A stretch of DNA of 64,000 nucleotides from Nigrospora sphaerica (Eukaryota; Ascomycota; Sordariomycetes; Amphisphaeriales; Apiosporaceae): NCBI GenBank assembly GCA_018287875.1, contig JAGVVL010000018.1:2348501-2412500 (forward strand), written 5' to 3'. The notes under the pieces are model-generated. The model did no database searches. It was given only the letters and a program-made list of their open reading frames with translations, and was not told the origin of the DNA. A program made the position numbers and the translations under genes. Shown in pieces: positions 37,371 to 47,089 of this stretch. Position 1 is the first letter of the stretch. Each line of letters begins with the position of its first letter.

Positions 37371-37757
37371 CTATCCACACGCACAATCTGGGGATGTGGT
37401 AGGTACCATTTTTACCCCTGATGGATAATGGACACAGAAGTCACAGCCCGGCTGGCCTTTCTTTCGGTAACACAAATTGGATGAAGGCCGCTTCGCTCGG
37501 TCATAGAAATTAAGCCAACAACTATCCAGAGGTTGTGTGTGCCTGCGTGCATATTCCAATCGGAGGGCATGCCAATTCTCCCTGTTGATAGGCAGAAGTA
37601 AAATTGCTTGTCCACCGTAGGCTTTCCTCCTGGGTCCGTCCTTCTCGGTCACTTTTACTACCTGTTTTACGGTTCCGTCAGATAGGTGGACCGCCGTACG
37701 GCAGACAGGGTCTATTTCTACTACAACCTTCACCCAAGCTTCATGTGGTTGAAGCAA
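37371..37757 (-). pseudogene. ATG-less 128-codon ORF, unknown
   Basis: The frame runs between stops for 128 codons but opens with TTG; its only ATG is near the end. The translation looks protein-like, with strand-type segments such as WVKVVVEID and several cysteines near the C-terminus. Codons are A/T-rich, unlike the neighbouring genes. I do not recognise the family. It could be an exon of an unmodelled gene, a decayed element or chance. Upstream on the same strand a stop lies four codons before the opening. Confidence 0.2.
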
Positions 37758-38440
37758 TATATTGTTTTACACTGTGCACAAGTGAACCGGTCACCCCCTC
37801 CAGTCTTCCTATCACACACATCATAGCATTGTTACAGAGGTATAGCTCAAGTCTCCCGAATTCAAAGGTGGGTGGGTGGTTGAGGTCATTTTCAAGGTAT
37901 CAAGGCACATCAATTTTTCATCTCGTTGTTCGTTACGTGTGCTGTATGTACAGCACCACCGTTTGGAAAGACGCACGCGTTCCCATTCTCGTAATAGGAA
38001 AAAAAGAGTCCCCTCCTTGCATTCGGGATGCTACGGACAGAGGGAAAAGAAGCATGAAAAAAAAAAAAAAAACATCGCGCTCCATCTCAGCCATCGCCAA
38101 TCATCTTTTAGGATGCGGCAAGCCGATAGGTATTGTTGTGGGCGCGGGTGCAAAAGCGAGTGTGCGCATAAAATGCGTCATTATGTCGCGGGGGAAATAG
38201 CAGAACGGTATATGTCTTGCCGAAATGGGGGGTATCAATCTAGACGTAAAGTGGTACATTCGGTCGTGCGCGAAAGGGTACATAGGCGATCGACCGAAAG
38301 CAATCCGGGCGTATATAAAGCCGTCCTCGTTTTGTGGCCGATGCCAACGACGGCATTTGGTATCGGATGGTACAAATGAAAGTGTCGCTGGTTTGGAATT
38401 CGTGACATGCGGTTTGGCGACTGCCGAAGTGCTTCTTCGC

Positions 38441-41400
38441 TCAGTCGTCAAAGAAACCGGCATCATCAAAGTCCTCCACCTGCGCGTCGTCGTCGTAGAC
38501 GGTCGGTCGCATCATGGGAGGTGTCATGGGCTCGCGAGTCTCGGAAATGCGCGGAGGGGGCGTCATCTGAGCAGGCATCTTCTCGGCTTGGCGAGAGCTC
38601 AACAAGGGACCGTGGGACCGCTCGGCGAACTGTTCAGCCGTGAACCGGCGCCCTGTGTTACCAAACGCAGTGGGCTGCGACTTGCTCGCAGCCATCTGCG
38701 ACGTGTCGCGGGTACCCGAAGCAGGCGGTGTCATCAGGCCCGACAGAAAGCCGCTCTGAGAACCGGGGCTCGTAACCGTCGTCTTGGAGGGCGTGGCGTT
38801 TCTGGCCGGGGCGGGGGAGGAGCGCATACTCATCGCCCTGTTCTGGTTGGGCTGCTGGTTGGCCCTTCGCCAGTTGCCCCAGGCCGCAGCCAACGGACCG
38901 ACGGCCTGGGCCACACGCGGTGTGGCCGCTTGGATCGTGGCCGCGATGTTGGGCAGGTTGATGGCAGATCCACCGTTCATGGCCCTCTCGCGCTCTTGCT
39001 CCTCCATTTGTAGGTTGGCCTTCAGGCGAATAGCAGCATCCTTGACGGCCTCTCTGTCGTACTTGTCGGCCGACAGGGCTCCGATAATGTCCTGCAGGTC
39101 GCTGTGTCGAACGGCCAGGAGCTCCCGCAGCCATGTGATTTCATCGTCGCGTTTGGTAATCTTGGTGGCCGCCTCGGGGTCAAGCTTCGAAACCGTCTGC
39201 TCCAGTTCTTCGATGTGCTGCTCCCGGGCCTGGAGTTGTTCTTGCAGAACCATGATGGACTCCCTCAGGGCCTGCGGGGAGATGCGCTCTGGCAGCTGCG
39301 TAGCCTGCGACACGGCGGGCTTGCCTGCCATCGTCGCCTGAACGGTCGAGTCCGAGGCACCTGCAGCCCTGGCGGCTTGGGCAGCAGCTCGGGCCGCCTC
39401 TTGTGCGATCTGGAGCTTGTCCTCCAAATGAGCCACACGGTCCTGAAGATGTTCGGTCTTGGAGGTGGCCAGACTCAGGCGTTCGAGTAGGTTCTGTTCC
39501 GCGCGCTGGGCATCTTCGGTCGTGTTGTTAAGTTGCCGCTCGTAACGAGCCTGCAGATCCTCGACTTCATTCTGGTGCTTGCGGGACAAGGCCTCCAGCT
39601 CGGTGGCCTTGGAGTTGGTGGCCGCCTCGAGCATCATCTCGTGGTGAGCCTTGGCGGTGTCGGCGTCCAGCTTGACTTGGTCGAGCTCGGCGCGAAGCTT
39701 GCTTGTCTCTTCCTCGATGAAGTGCTCGTTCTCGGCGTTATCCGAATCAGCACCCCTCCGTGCTTGCTCAAGCGCCACGCGCATTTGTGCCAACTCGCCC
39801 TCGAGCTCTGCTCGCACAGCGTTGACTTGTTCGTTGGCCGCGTCCAGTTCGGATTGCGCGGCCGTCTGGGCCCGCTGCACCTCCGCGGCCGCCGATTGTC
39901 GCGCGTCCTGGGCCTCGCGATGAAGACGCATGGCGCTCTGGTGGACCTTGTGGTTCTCGTTGCGAGCTTCCATGAGCAGGCCTTCCAGACGTTTGGCTTC
40001 GGCCTGAGCGCGGAAGCCAGCTCGTTCGACGCCCTCCAGTCTCTCGATTTCAGCTTCGAGCCGTTCACGGGTTCGAGACTCGGCTTGTACGCGGGCATCC
40101 AAGACCTCCTGGCGTGCCAGGAGAACCTGCTCCTTCTTGATTCGTCGCGAGTTCTCCTCTGTCATTTCGCGAGCAGCGTGGGCCATGTCGTCCTGCATTG
40201 AGACGCACTTGGCTCTCCAAGTGTCCCGCATCCTTTCGTTCTCCTCAAGCTGGGTGCCAAGAGTATCAATCAGCTTACGCAGATGCTTGCTCTCCGCAAC
40301 AGCCGAGACCAGGTCCTCCGCCCTTTGGCGAGCAGAGTTGCGAGCGTGTTCGGCTTCGGACTGCCAGTGTCTAGCTTCCTGCCTGGCAGCGTGGAGTTCC
40401 TCCTCGGTGGCGTTGAGGCGGTTGGTGAGGTCAATCTGACTCTTGTTCGTGTTGGCTTGGGCGACTTCCAGGAGAGCGAGTCGCATGGAACTTTTGCCGG
40501 CGGCATGCTCGACGCTCTTGAGCTTGGCCTCCTTCTCTTCGACAACGGCCCGCAACCGATCCTCTTCCTCGGAGGAAATACGGAGAAGGCGTTGGATCTC
40601 GGAGAGCCTATCTTCGGCTTCGCGGCGGTGGCCGACCTCCACCTCGTTCCTGTTTTCTTGGGTTTTGAGGCGGTCCTCGAGGTCGTGCACGCGCTGGTCG
40701 TAAACACATCGGTTCATGATCTCCACCTCGACCTTGGTCTCCGCGTTGCCCAGTTGGCGACGGAGATCGACGGCCTGCTCTTCAGCACTTCGCCGAAGGG
40801 CAGCTTCCTGCTCGAGCTTGCTTTCTTCAGCTCTGAGACGTTGCTCAAGCTCATGGATTCTCGATTGCATCTCGGACATCCTGTGAGACGCCTCTGCGTC
40901 ACCATGAACGACGGGCGGGGTGGCGGGCCTTCGGCTCTGGATCGCCTCCTCAACAAGTGCTCGTAACTCATCGACATGGGAATCCTTCTGTTGGGATTGC
41001 TGAAGCTGTGCTTTCATCTCTTCAATCGCCTGAAGAAGCGTGGAGCTTTCCGTGGCTGCCGGCTGTTGCGAGTGTTCGGCCGCCGGCTGCAAAGCTTGGT
41101 GTTGCTTCATGGCTTCCAAAACGGCATAGCGAACCTGCTCCATGCGTTTGTCCCTCCTGGGGCTTAGCGAGCGCCGAGCAACCGGGGGCTCGTCGTCTTC
41201 ATCATCAGCATCGCTTTCCTGAATGTCGTTCGACACACTACGCCTGCCACGTCGGCCCGACTGTGGCCTGCGCAACATGGACCCAAGAGCATCCTGGATG
41301 GAGCCCAAGGCTTGTTCCAGAGGGTAGAGTCGGTCGGTAATGGCATTTCCAACAACATCGTTGACGTGCCCATTGAAGAACATGGCACGCCGCTCCAGCT

Positions 41401-44400
41401 TGTCCTGTTCGCTCGGACTAAAGTCGGCCTCCCAATCGCTTTGCGGAGTTTCGCCGCCATTGAGACGGTACACTGGACCATCCACAAAAGATTGAGTGAT
41501 AGCACTGTGCGGAGGATCGACAAATGGGTCCTCGAGCTCTGTGGACAGCATAGGTGTCGAAGCATCTCCTGGAACCACTCTACTGTGGCGGGGGCTAGGG
41601 CTGGGAGCAACATCTCGGAAATGATGATCAGGCAGAAGGGCAGGGGAGGCGATCCGAGACATGTCTCTTTCGGTGCTGGGTTGACGCGAGTATGTCTTTC
41701 TGACACCTTGGGTGGGGTCGACCCGGTTGATCTGCTGCATCACAGCATCAATCTCCTCAAAGGTCGGCTCGCGGTTAGGATCGTCGTCGGAAGGCTGGTC
41801 CTCGGCATCCGACGGCGGGCTGACGGATAACGGCACGTGGCCATGGTGTTGGGCTTCCGTGCCGTAGATGTCGCGGCCTTGACCTGGGCGCCCGTCAGAT
41901 ACGGGAGACAGCTCGGTAGCAAAACGAGAAGCAGCCAAGCCAGCAGACTTGCGTGGCGGCGAGGCAAAGCGGAACTTTTCCAAGCCAAGGTTTTGGTCGA
42001 CAGGAGAAGAGGCGAAGCGCGAAGCCCCAAGGCCCACGCGGGCCCGGGGAACCGGCTCGGGGGACGACTCCCCCTTGCCATCCACATTGACGGGTCGCGG
42101 CTCGGGCATGGGAGTGGGCGAGGCTGCCCTGTCGTCTTCAGACCATTCGGGCTCGACCATTGGCGGTGGTTGGACCTTGAGAGCAGGCTCGAACGCCGCC
42201 GCCATGGAATTCGGCCCGCCAAATAGGAATTTCTCGGCCCCCCAAGGTCTCGCGGTAGCTGAGGGACGTTCGTCTGTCCTGTTGAAGTCCTGCTCGAACT
42301 CACCAAAGGGCCTGGCGTTGTTGAAGTCCTGAGCCTCCGACTTGCTCGGGAACTCGAAGGCGTTCCAGCTAGCCTTTTCATGGTCAGGCGACGTTGCAGA
42401 GGGGCTCGTCGTCGCCTTTGTACCATTGGATTCGGACTGCAGCTTGCCGTAATTGGATTCGGAGATCATGGTCGAGGCCAAGCTTGTGTCGCCCGTGGCC
42501 ACAGCCTCCCCGTCGTCGTCGCGAGAAACATCACCCTTGCGGGCGGCTGGAGCGGCCTCAGGCTCAGGCGTAGGCTCGGCAAATTGTGGCACCTCGTCGC
42601 CGTTGTCGTCTTGGTCTCTGAATTTCTTCTTGCGGTACTTATCGGTCAAGCGACCGTTCTGGTCCTCGTGCTCGACTTCGCTGGCAAGTTCAGGAGCAGG
42701 TCGAGGCGGGCTGGCCGGCTTCATGATTGGAATGGCCTTGCTCTTCTTTGACGGCTTGGCTGCGTCTAAGATATTCATATCGAGATTGCCGAAAATCGAA
42801 CCCCGGTGGTTGCTGCTGCTATCGTAGCCCGACGCCGTGGCGCTCGTAATCGAAGGGGCGGCAGAGCCAAACGGCCTGAAGGCCGGGGCGTCGGGGTTGA
42901 ACTTGGGCCCAGAAGCCGAGAAGTTGAAGTCACTCTTGGCCGGGAAGCTGAAATCATTCGACTGCGGCGAGAAGGCGGACTTGGGGGAGAAGGCGGCAGT
43001 GGCGACAGCGGCCATCAGTCTCGCCTTTGAGGAGGCGTTGGACGGATGACTGAAGTGGCTCGAGGAAGCCGACTGGGGAGGGTTGGACGTTGATGCCTGG
43101 TAGGCCGTGGGCTGGAAGCTGTTGGCGCCAGGCTGGAAGCTAGGAGCGCCAAAGTTGAATTGGCCCGGCGTGAAGTTGCTCGTCGGGTTGAACTTGAACT
43201 CGGCAGCACCAGCGTTCAGCTTGCTCAGTGATGACTTGCTACTGTGGCTCGGACGACACGACCCTGATCTGTCCTCGTTCATGGACTGCGCGTCGGCCCA
43301 AGGATTGCTGGCCGTTGAGAAAGTAGTCTGGTGGTGCAACTTGTTGACCAGCTCGAACGTCTGGACAGGGGTACCCATGTTGCTGGGGTTGGTCTCGACC
43401 TCGTATCGCTCGTCGACTTTCTGCAGATCGAACGCTTGAGGCTTCCTGACAGTCCTTTCGTTGTTGCTATCGCGAATCTCATCATTGTCGACATAAGGCT
43501 GTTGCGTGAGCGAGTGGCCCCGGCTGTGAGGTCGGGGGTGGTGCAAGACCGGACCCTTGTCCGGATCGCTCCCAAAGTTGCCGAAGTGCACGGACGGGCC
43601 TCTCGCATGCAGCGGGGGTTGAGCTGCGGACTCCCCGCCGTTGCTGGCCTCGGTCTTTTGGTTCTCGCTGTGAGGGCTGTAGTCCTCGTGCTCCAACTGC
43701 TCGCGGAACTGCTCCTCCAGGTGATACTCGGCATCGTCGATCTCCTTTTGCAGACTGGCACTGGCGTTGTGTTTGATGAAGGGGCCAGGCTGCGGGGACT
43801 GCGAGGGACCGGCTTCCTCGAACGGGTTGCTCTCTACTTCTTCGTCCACCTCGCGAAGCTCATGCAACAGGGGCGATGCTCTGGCTGACTCTTGGCGCTG
43901 AAGGTGTTGGTGAGGCAGCATGGGAAACTGGAGCGACTGGTGGCGTTGGTGCAGAGCCAGAGGCGATGCCGGCATGCCTTCGTGCAGGAAGGGCGACGAG
44001 GGCGACAGGAGCGAGCCTAAAGTTAGCATGGAAGGCGACCTGTTCCGGCCCATCTGCTGTTGCAGTAGCATCTGAGGAGACCAAACCCGCGGGGACGGCT
44101 GGCCGTGGAAGTTGTTGAAAGCATGCTCATTGGGCGAGACGGAGATGGAGGCCCGCGGGTTGTACTTGCCGTGCGCATGGAAAGGAACGGGAGAGTGACC
44201 AGAGGGCATTGACGGGCTCTGAGTGCCCGACGCGCCATGGAAGCCTCCTGGGAAGGGGAATCCTTGGGGGCCGGCGCTGGTAGCCGAGCCAGTCGGGAGA
44301 GGCGGAGAGAAGGGCAAGGGGGGGTATTGGTTGGGCGTCTGCCTGCTCATGCCTGACGGAACTGGCGAAATCGAGGGTGCGGGTTCGTCGTCGCCGAAGG

Positions 44401-45763
44401 ATACGCCAAGGGCCCGAAGCTTGGCCTCGTTCAGCTCATTGACATAGTCTCTCCAGGCGTTCAGGTCAGGTAATGTGACCTGGTATTTGTTCTCCGAACG
44501 ATCCCGAACCATGTCTTCTGGGTTTGGCCACTGGTTGCAGCTTTGCGAGGTGGATTCCAACGGGTCCAAAGCACCGCGCGGCGCATCCAGGTCAAAACCC
44601 CTCGTGTTGTAGCCCAATTCCTCCCATGATCGCAACATGGACTCAATGTGGGCCGGCGACAGCGGCTTGGAGTTCCTCGTCTGCCACCGACCCTCATCTC
44701 GCGGTATGTGTACGACGATGCTCTTGCCCTTCCAAGGAACCTTTTTCCGCAGCCTCGGGGTCGATGTTTGGCCTAGCTTCGACGGCTTGGCGGGGGTAGT
44801 GGGGAGTAGGGCGTCGCGCATCGAGCCATTGGTCACAATTCGGGGCGCCTCAAGTGCGTTCGCACTCCCTGGGAGAGGGTCAGTCACGCCATCTTGCGCA
44901 GCTCTGCCCGCGTCTGCAGATGTGTTCTCCATGGTTGCGTTTGCGCGGCGGTTCAGCGTAGCTTGCCGAAGAGTCTCGTTACTTGAAGCTTTCCTGGGAT
45001 GGGCCCGTGAGAGTTGGCGTGAATGCGAACGGACGAAGGAGCCTCTGGCGCGGGGCGTTTGGGGGTCAGCCTCCTCGAACCAGCCAGCTTCGTCGCTCGA
45101 TGCGGAGCCGCTCAGTGAAGAGTGCTCGCTGTTGTCTCCGTCGCTTAGCCAATGGCGGTTTTCCGAAGTGAGGTCGCGCGTCGTGTGCGCGCGAATCCAA
45201 TCCTCCGTGATGCCCAGCGCAGAGCGTCGGACGCGGTTTACAAGAACGGCAGCGCTTTCCGAGAGAAAGCCAGAGTTCCGGCGCTCCTGTAGGAGGGGCG
45301 CGGGCTGAGGCACGGTCCGAAGGAACGGGGTGCTGATGGACAGCCGATGAATCGGCGAGTCCTCGGACGTCTCGCTACTCGAGCTCTCTTGGCGGAGGTG
45401 ACGACCTTCGGCTTGCGAGTACGGCGAGCCCCAACTGGTCGTCACGTACGGACCGTCGGGGTCTAGCTGGGGCGAAACGGCTCTCCTGAGGTGGCGGCGG
45501 GCCCTGTCAGGCAGCAGCGGTGCCGGGAGCGACGGGACGACGAGCGGAGACGACTGCCTGTCGTCGGAGCCGTCGACGGTCGAGCTGGTCGAGAAGGCGG
45601 GAGATGCCAAGGAAGCTTCGTATCGCAGGCGCGAAGCTTGGTTGCCGTCCTGTGCAGAAGCACCAGGAGGAGTCGACGGCCTTGGAGGATACGTTTTTGA
45701 GGGACCTTGAGCAGCAGACATAGGGTTAGCCTGTGGGTACTCGTCGCGGCCGTGGGAAGGCAT
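38441..45763 (-). CDS. Giant coiled-coil protein (often named myosin-heavy-chain-like in fungi)
   Basis: A single open frame of 2,440 residues from ATG 45763 to TGA 38441. Residues 1 to about 1,450 are Ser/Pro-rich and probably disordered. They include a conserved-looking PWKGKSIVVHIPRDE near 341 and, at about 840-990, repeated phenylalanines in FKFNP, FNFG, FSFP and FRPFG contexts reminiscent of FG-type segments. From about 1,600 to 2,260 there is a long coiled coil rich in Glu, Gln, Ala, Arg and Leu. The tail is basic, then ends acidic (DDAGFFDD). No motor domain is present, so this is not a myosin; the usual label comes from coiled-coil similarity. A structural role at the cortex, septum or spindle pole is plausible but unproven. 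No introns are apparent. Confidence 0.85.
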   Translation of the reverse strand: MPSHGRDEYPQANPMSAAQGPSKTYPPRPSTPPGASAQDGNQASRLRYEASLASPAFSTSSTVDGSDDRQSSPLVVPSLPAPLLPDRARRHLRRAVSPQLDPDGPYVTTSWGSPYSQAEGRHLRQESSSSETSEDSPIHRLSISTPFLRTVPQPAPLLQERRNSGFLSESAAVLVNRVRRSALGITEDWIRAHTTRDLTSENRHWLSDGDNSEHSSLSGSASSDEAGWFEEADPQTPRARGSFVRSHSRQLSRAHPRKASSNETLRQATLNRRANATMENTSADAGRAAQDGVTDPLPGSANALEAPRIVTNGSMRDALLPTTPAKPSKLGQTSTPRLRKKVPWKGKSIVVHIPRDEGRWQTRNSKPLSPAHIESMLRSWEELGYNTRGFDLDAPRGALDPLESTSQSCNQWPNPEDMVRDRSENKYQVTLPDLNAWRDYVNELNEAKLRALGVSFGDDEPAPSISPVPSGMSRQTPNQYPPLPFSPPLPTGSATSAGPQGFPFPGGFHGASGTQSPSMPSGHSPVPFHAHGKYNPRASISVSPNEHAFNNFHGQPSPRVWSPQMLLQQQMGRNRSPSMLTLGSLLSPSSPFLHEGMPASPLALHQRHQSLQFPMLPHQHLQRQESARASPLLHELREVDEEVESNPFEEAGPSQSPQPGPFIKHNASASLQKEIDDAEYHLEEQFREQLEHEDYSPHSENQKTEASNGGESAAQPPLHARGPSVHFGNFGSDPDKGPVLHHPRPHSRGHSLTQQPYVDNDEIRDSNNERTVRKPQAFDLQKVDERYEVETNPSNMGTPVQTFELVNKLHHQTTFSTASNPWADAQSMNEDRSGSCRPSHSSKSSLSKLNAGAAEFKFNPTSNFTPGQFNFGAPSFQPGANSFQPTAYQASTSNPPQSASSSHFSHPSNASSKARLMAAVATAAFSPKSAFSPQSNDFSFPAKSDFNFSASGPKFNPDAPAFRPFGSAAPSITSATASGYDSSSNHRGSIFGNLDMNILDAAKPSKKSKAIPIMKPASPPRPAPELASEVEHEDQNGRLTDKYRKKKFRDQDDNGDEVPQFAEPTPEPEAAPAARKGDVSRDDDGEAVATGDTSLASTMISESNYGKLQSESNGTKATTSPSATSPDHEKASWNAFEFPSKSEAQDFNNARPFGEFEQDFNRTDERPSATARPWGAEKFLFGGPNSMAAAFEPALKVQPPPMVEPEWSEDDRAASPTPMPEPRPVNVDGKGESSPEPVPRARVGLGASRFASSPVDQNLGLEKFRFASPPRKSAGLAASRFATELSPVSDGRPGQGRDIYGTEAQHHGHVPLSVSPPSDAEDQPSDDDPNREPTFEEIDAVMQQINRVDPTQGVRKTYSRQPSTERDMSRIASPALLPDHHFRDVAPSPSPRHSRVVPGDASTPMLSTELEDPFVDPPHSAITQSFVDGPVYRLNGGETPQSDWEADFSPSEQDKLERRAMFFNGHVNDVVGNAITDRLYPLEQALGSIQDALGSMLRRPQSGRRGRRSVSNDIQESDADDEDDEPPVARRSLSPRRDKRMEQVRYAVLEAMKQHQALQPAAEHSQQPAATESSTLLQAIEEMKAQLQQSQQKDSHVDELRALVEEAIQSRRPATPPVVHGDAEASHRMSEMQSRIHELEQRLRAEESKLEQEAALRRSAEEQAVDLRRQLGNAETKVEVEIMNRCVYDQRVHDLEDRLKTQENRNEVEVGHRREAEDRLSEIQRLLRISSEEEDRLRAVVEEKEAKLKSVEHAAGKSSMRLALLEVAQANTNKSQIDLTNRLNATEEELHAARQEARHWQSEAEHARNSARQRAEDLVSAVAESKHLRKLIDTLGTQLEENERMRDTWRAKCVSMQDDMAHAAREMTEENSRRIKKEQVLLARQEVLDARVQAESRTRERLEAEIERLEGVERAGFRAQAEAKRLEGLLMEARNENHKVHQSAMRLHREAQDARQSAAAEVQRAQTAAQSELDAANEQVNAVRAELEGELAQMRVALEQARRGADSDNAENEHFIEEETSKLRAELDQVKLDADTAKAHHEMMLEAATNSKATELEALSRKHQNEVEDLQARYERQLNNTTEDAQRAEQNLLERLSLATSKTEHLQDRVAHLEDKLQIAQEAARAAAQAARAAGASDSTVQATMAGKPAVSQATQLPERISPQALRESIMVLQEQLQAREQHIEELEQTVSKLDPEAATKITKRDDEITWLRELLAVRHSDLQDIIGALSADKYDREAVKDAAIRLKANLQMEEQERERAMNGGSAINLPNIAATIQAATPRVAQAVGPLAAAWGNWRRANQQPNQNRAMSMRSSPAPARNATPSKTTVTSPGSQSGFLSGLMTPPASGTRDTSQMAASKSQPTAFGNTGRRFTAEQFAERSHGPLLSSRQAEKMPAQMTPPPRISETREPMTPPMMRPTVYDDDAQVEDFDDAGFFDD

Positions 45764-47072
45764 CGGTGGAGGCGGGCCAGAGGTTCATGGAGGCCCGACA
45801 ATGTAGGGCGGGCGTCGACACATGGGCCTGGCATCCGGTGGGCTTTTTGGGTGGTGGCTGGAGCATACCAAAGTGAGATCAGCGCAGACGAGGAACTAGC
45901 CGCCTGACACTGATTCTCTGAATTATTTCACTCAAGGCGTCGGTAATTGGCCTCTGTAGACCTCGACCTCAGGGAGGTCGTCAGAGGGTGGACGTGGGAA
46001 GACGTCGCGACGTGTCGTCCAGGGGCAGCAGGGGAAGGGAAACAATATCCAGACCCCGGAGAACGGGCGCCCGGTTCTCAAGTGGGAAAAAAATTATGGA
46101 CACGGGGGGAGAAGAAGAGAAGAAAAAAAAGACTACAAGAACGGGAAACGAGGGCGACTCTGCGGGCTTGTCGAAGGCATCGGATCCGGTCGGGTCGCAG
46201 TCGCTTGTTCCGCCTCGTGAATCCCGAGGTGCGTGGTGATGGGCAAGATGGGCATTCGAGTTCGAGGGTTTGCAAAGAGGAGACCAGACGAGGGACCACG
46301 GGCAACGGCATGCACCTCACAGCAAGAAACTGGCTGGCGGGCTAGCTACGGCTGCACACGAGTGGATGATAGGCGGACGCGCGATGGGAAGGGAAGACCA
46401 ACGTGGGTGCTCCGGGTGTTGGTGTGGGCGCGGTGGGACCACGATGCCCGCCGGTTTTGGGGGGAGGGGGATGATTTTCGAGGACGAACCGCGAAGCATC
46501 AGCCAGGGGTTGCCACGTCCGCGCGTGTCCTGGCGCAGGGCGTGACCGGGGGGAGAGCTCTTGACGGATGCTGGGCACTTTCGCCTGTTCAACGTGCGGG
46601 TTTCTCCAGACGTAATGAGGTCAATGGCCGGACGGCACGCGGCAGGGCTGGGATAGCGAGTACTTAGGTGGGTTGTTTGCGCCTGTGGGCGTCGGGCCCG
46701 GGGTGGCCCAAGTACTCCTCATCTGGCTGGGTTAGAGGCTAAAGCGTTCCGAAATTTGACAAGCGGCCCCTCTGCGCTGCTGGATGGGGGAGAGACCCTG
46801 GCCACTCAGCCCGCGTTCGCGTCCAGCCTGCAATCTTGCCCTCTGGGCCAATGGTCGCATACACAGGGAACACGATGGGCCGGCTCCAGCGCGTCTTTCG
46901 GTCCTTGTCACATGTTGTTGATCGCGTTATAACCTGCAGGTGCATATATGGGACTCCTGTATGTACGATGCGATGCTCTCCAGCGACCGACCTTAGTCCA
47001 GAGCCGATTGATCCGCACCCTTCGCCCACCCACATCGTCACAGCTCACCTCCAGGAACATGCTTTTCTTCCT

Positions 47073-47089
47073 CCCCCCCCCCCCCCCCC
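47073..47089 (+). repeat. Poly-C tract, 17 C
   Basis: Seventeen consecutive C in the divergent intergenic region. Confidence 0.9.

Larger units (their letters stand above)
36355..38440. other. AT-richer intergenic patch around a tRNA gene
   Basis: About 2.1 kb between the start of the 2EXR gene and the stop of the large coiled-coil gene. Base composition is visibly more A/T-rich than the flanking genes. It contains the tRNA-Phe gene, an ATG-less 128-codon frame (37371-37757, minus) and an A16 run at 38057-38072. No terminal repeats or transposase were recognised. Confidence 0.5.

Noticed and set aside
38225..39013. 262-codon + strand ORF
   Set aside because: Mostly antisense to the 3' end of the large coiled-coil gene, whose frame is far longer and structured.
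38441..45763. Myosin II heavy chain
   Set aside because: No motor domain, P-loop or IQ motifs; only the coiled coil is shared.
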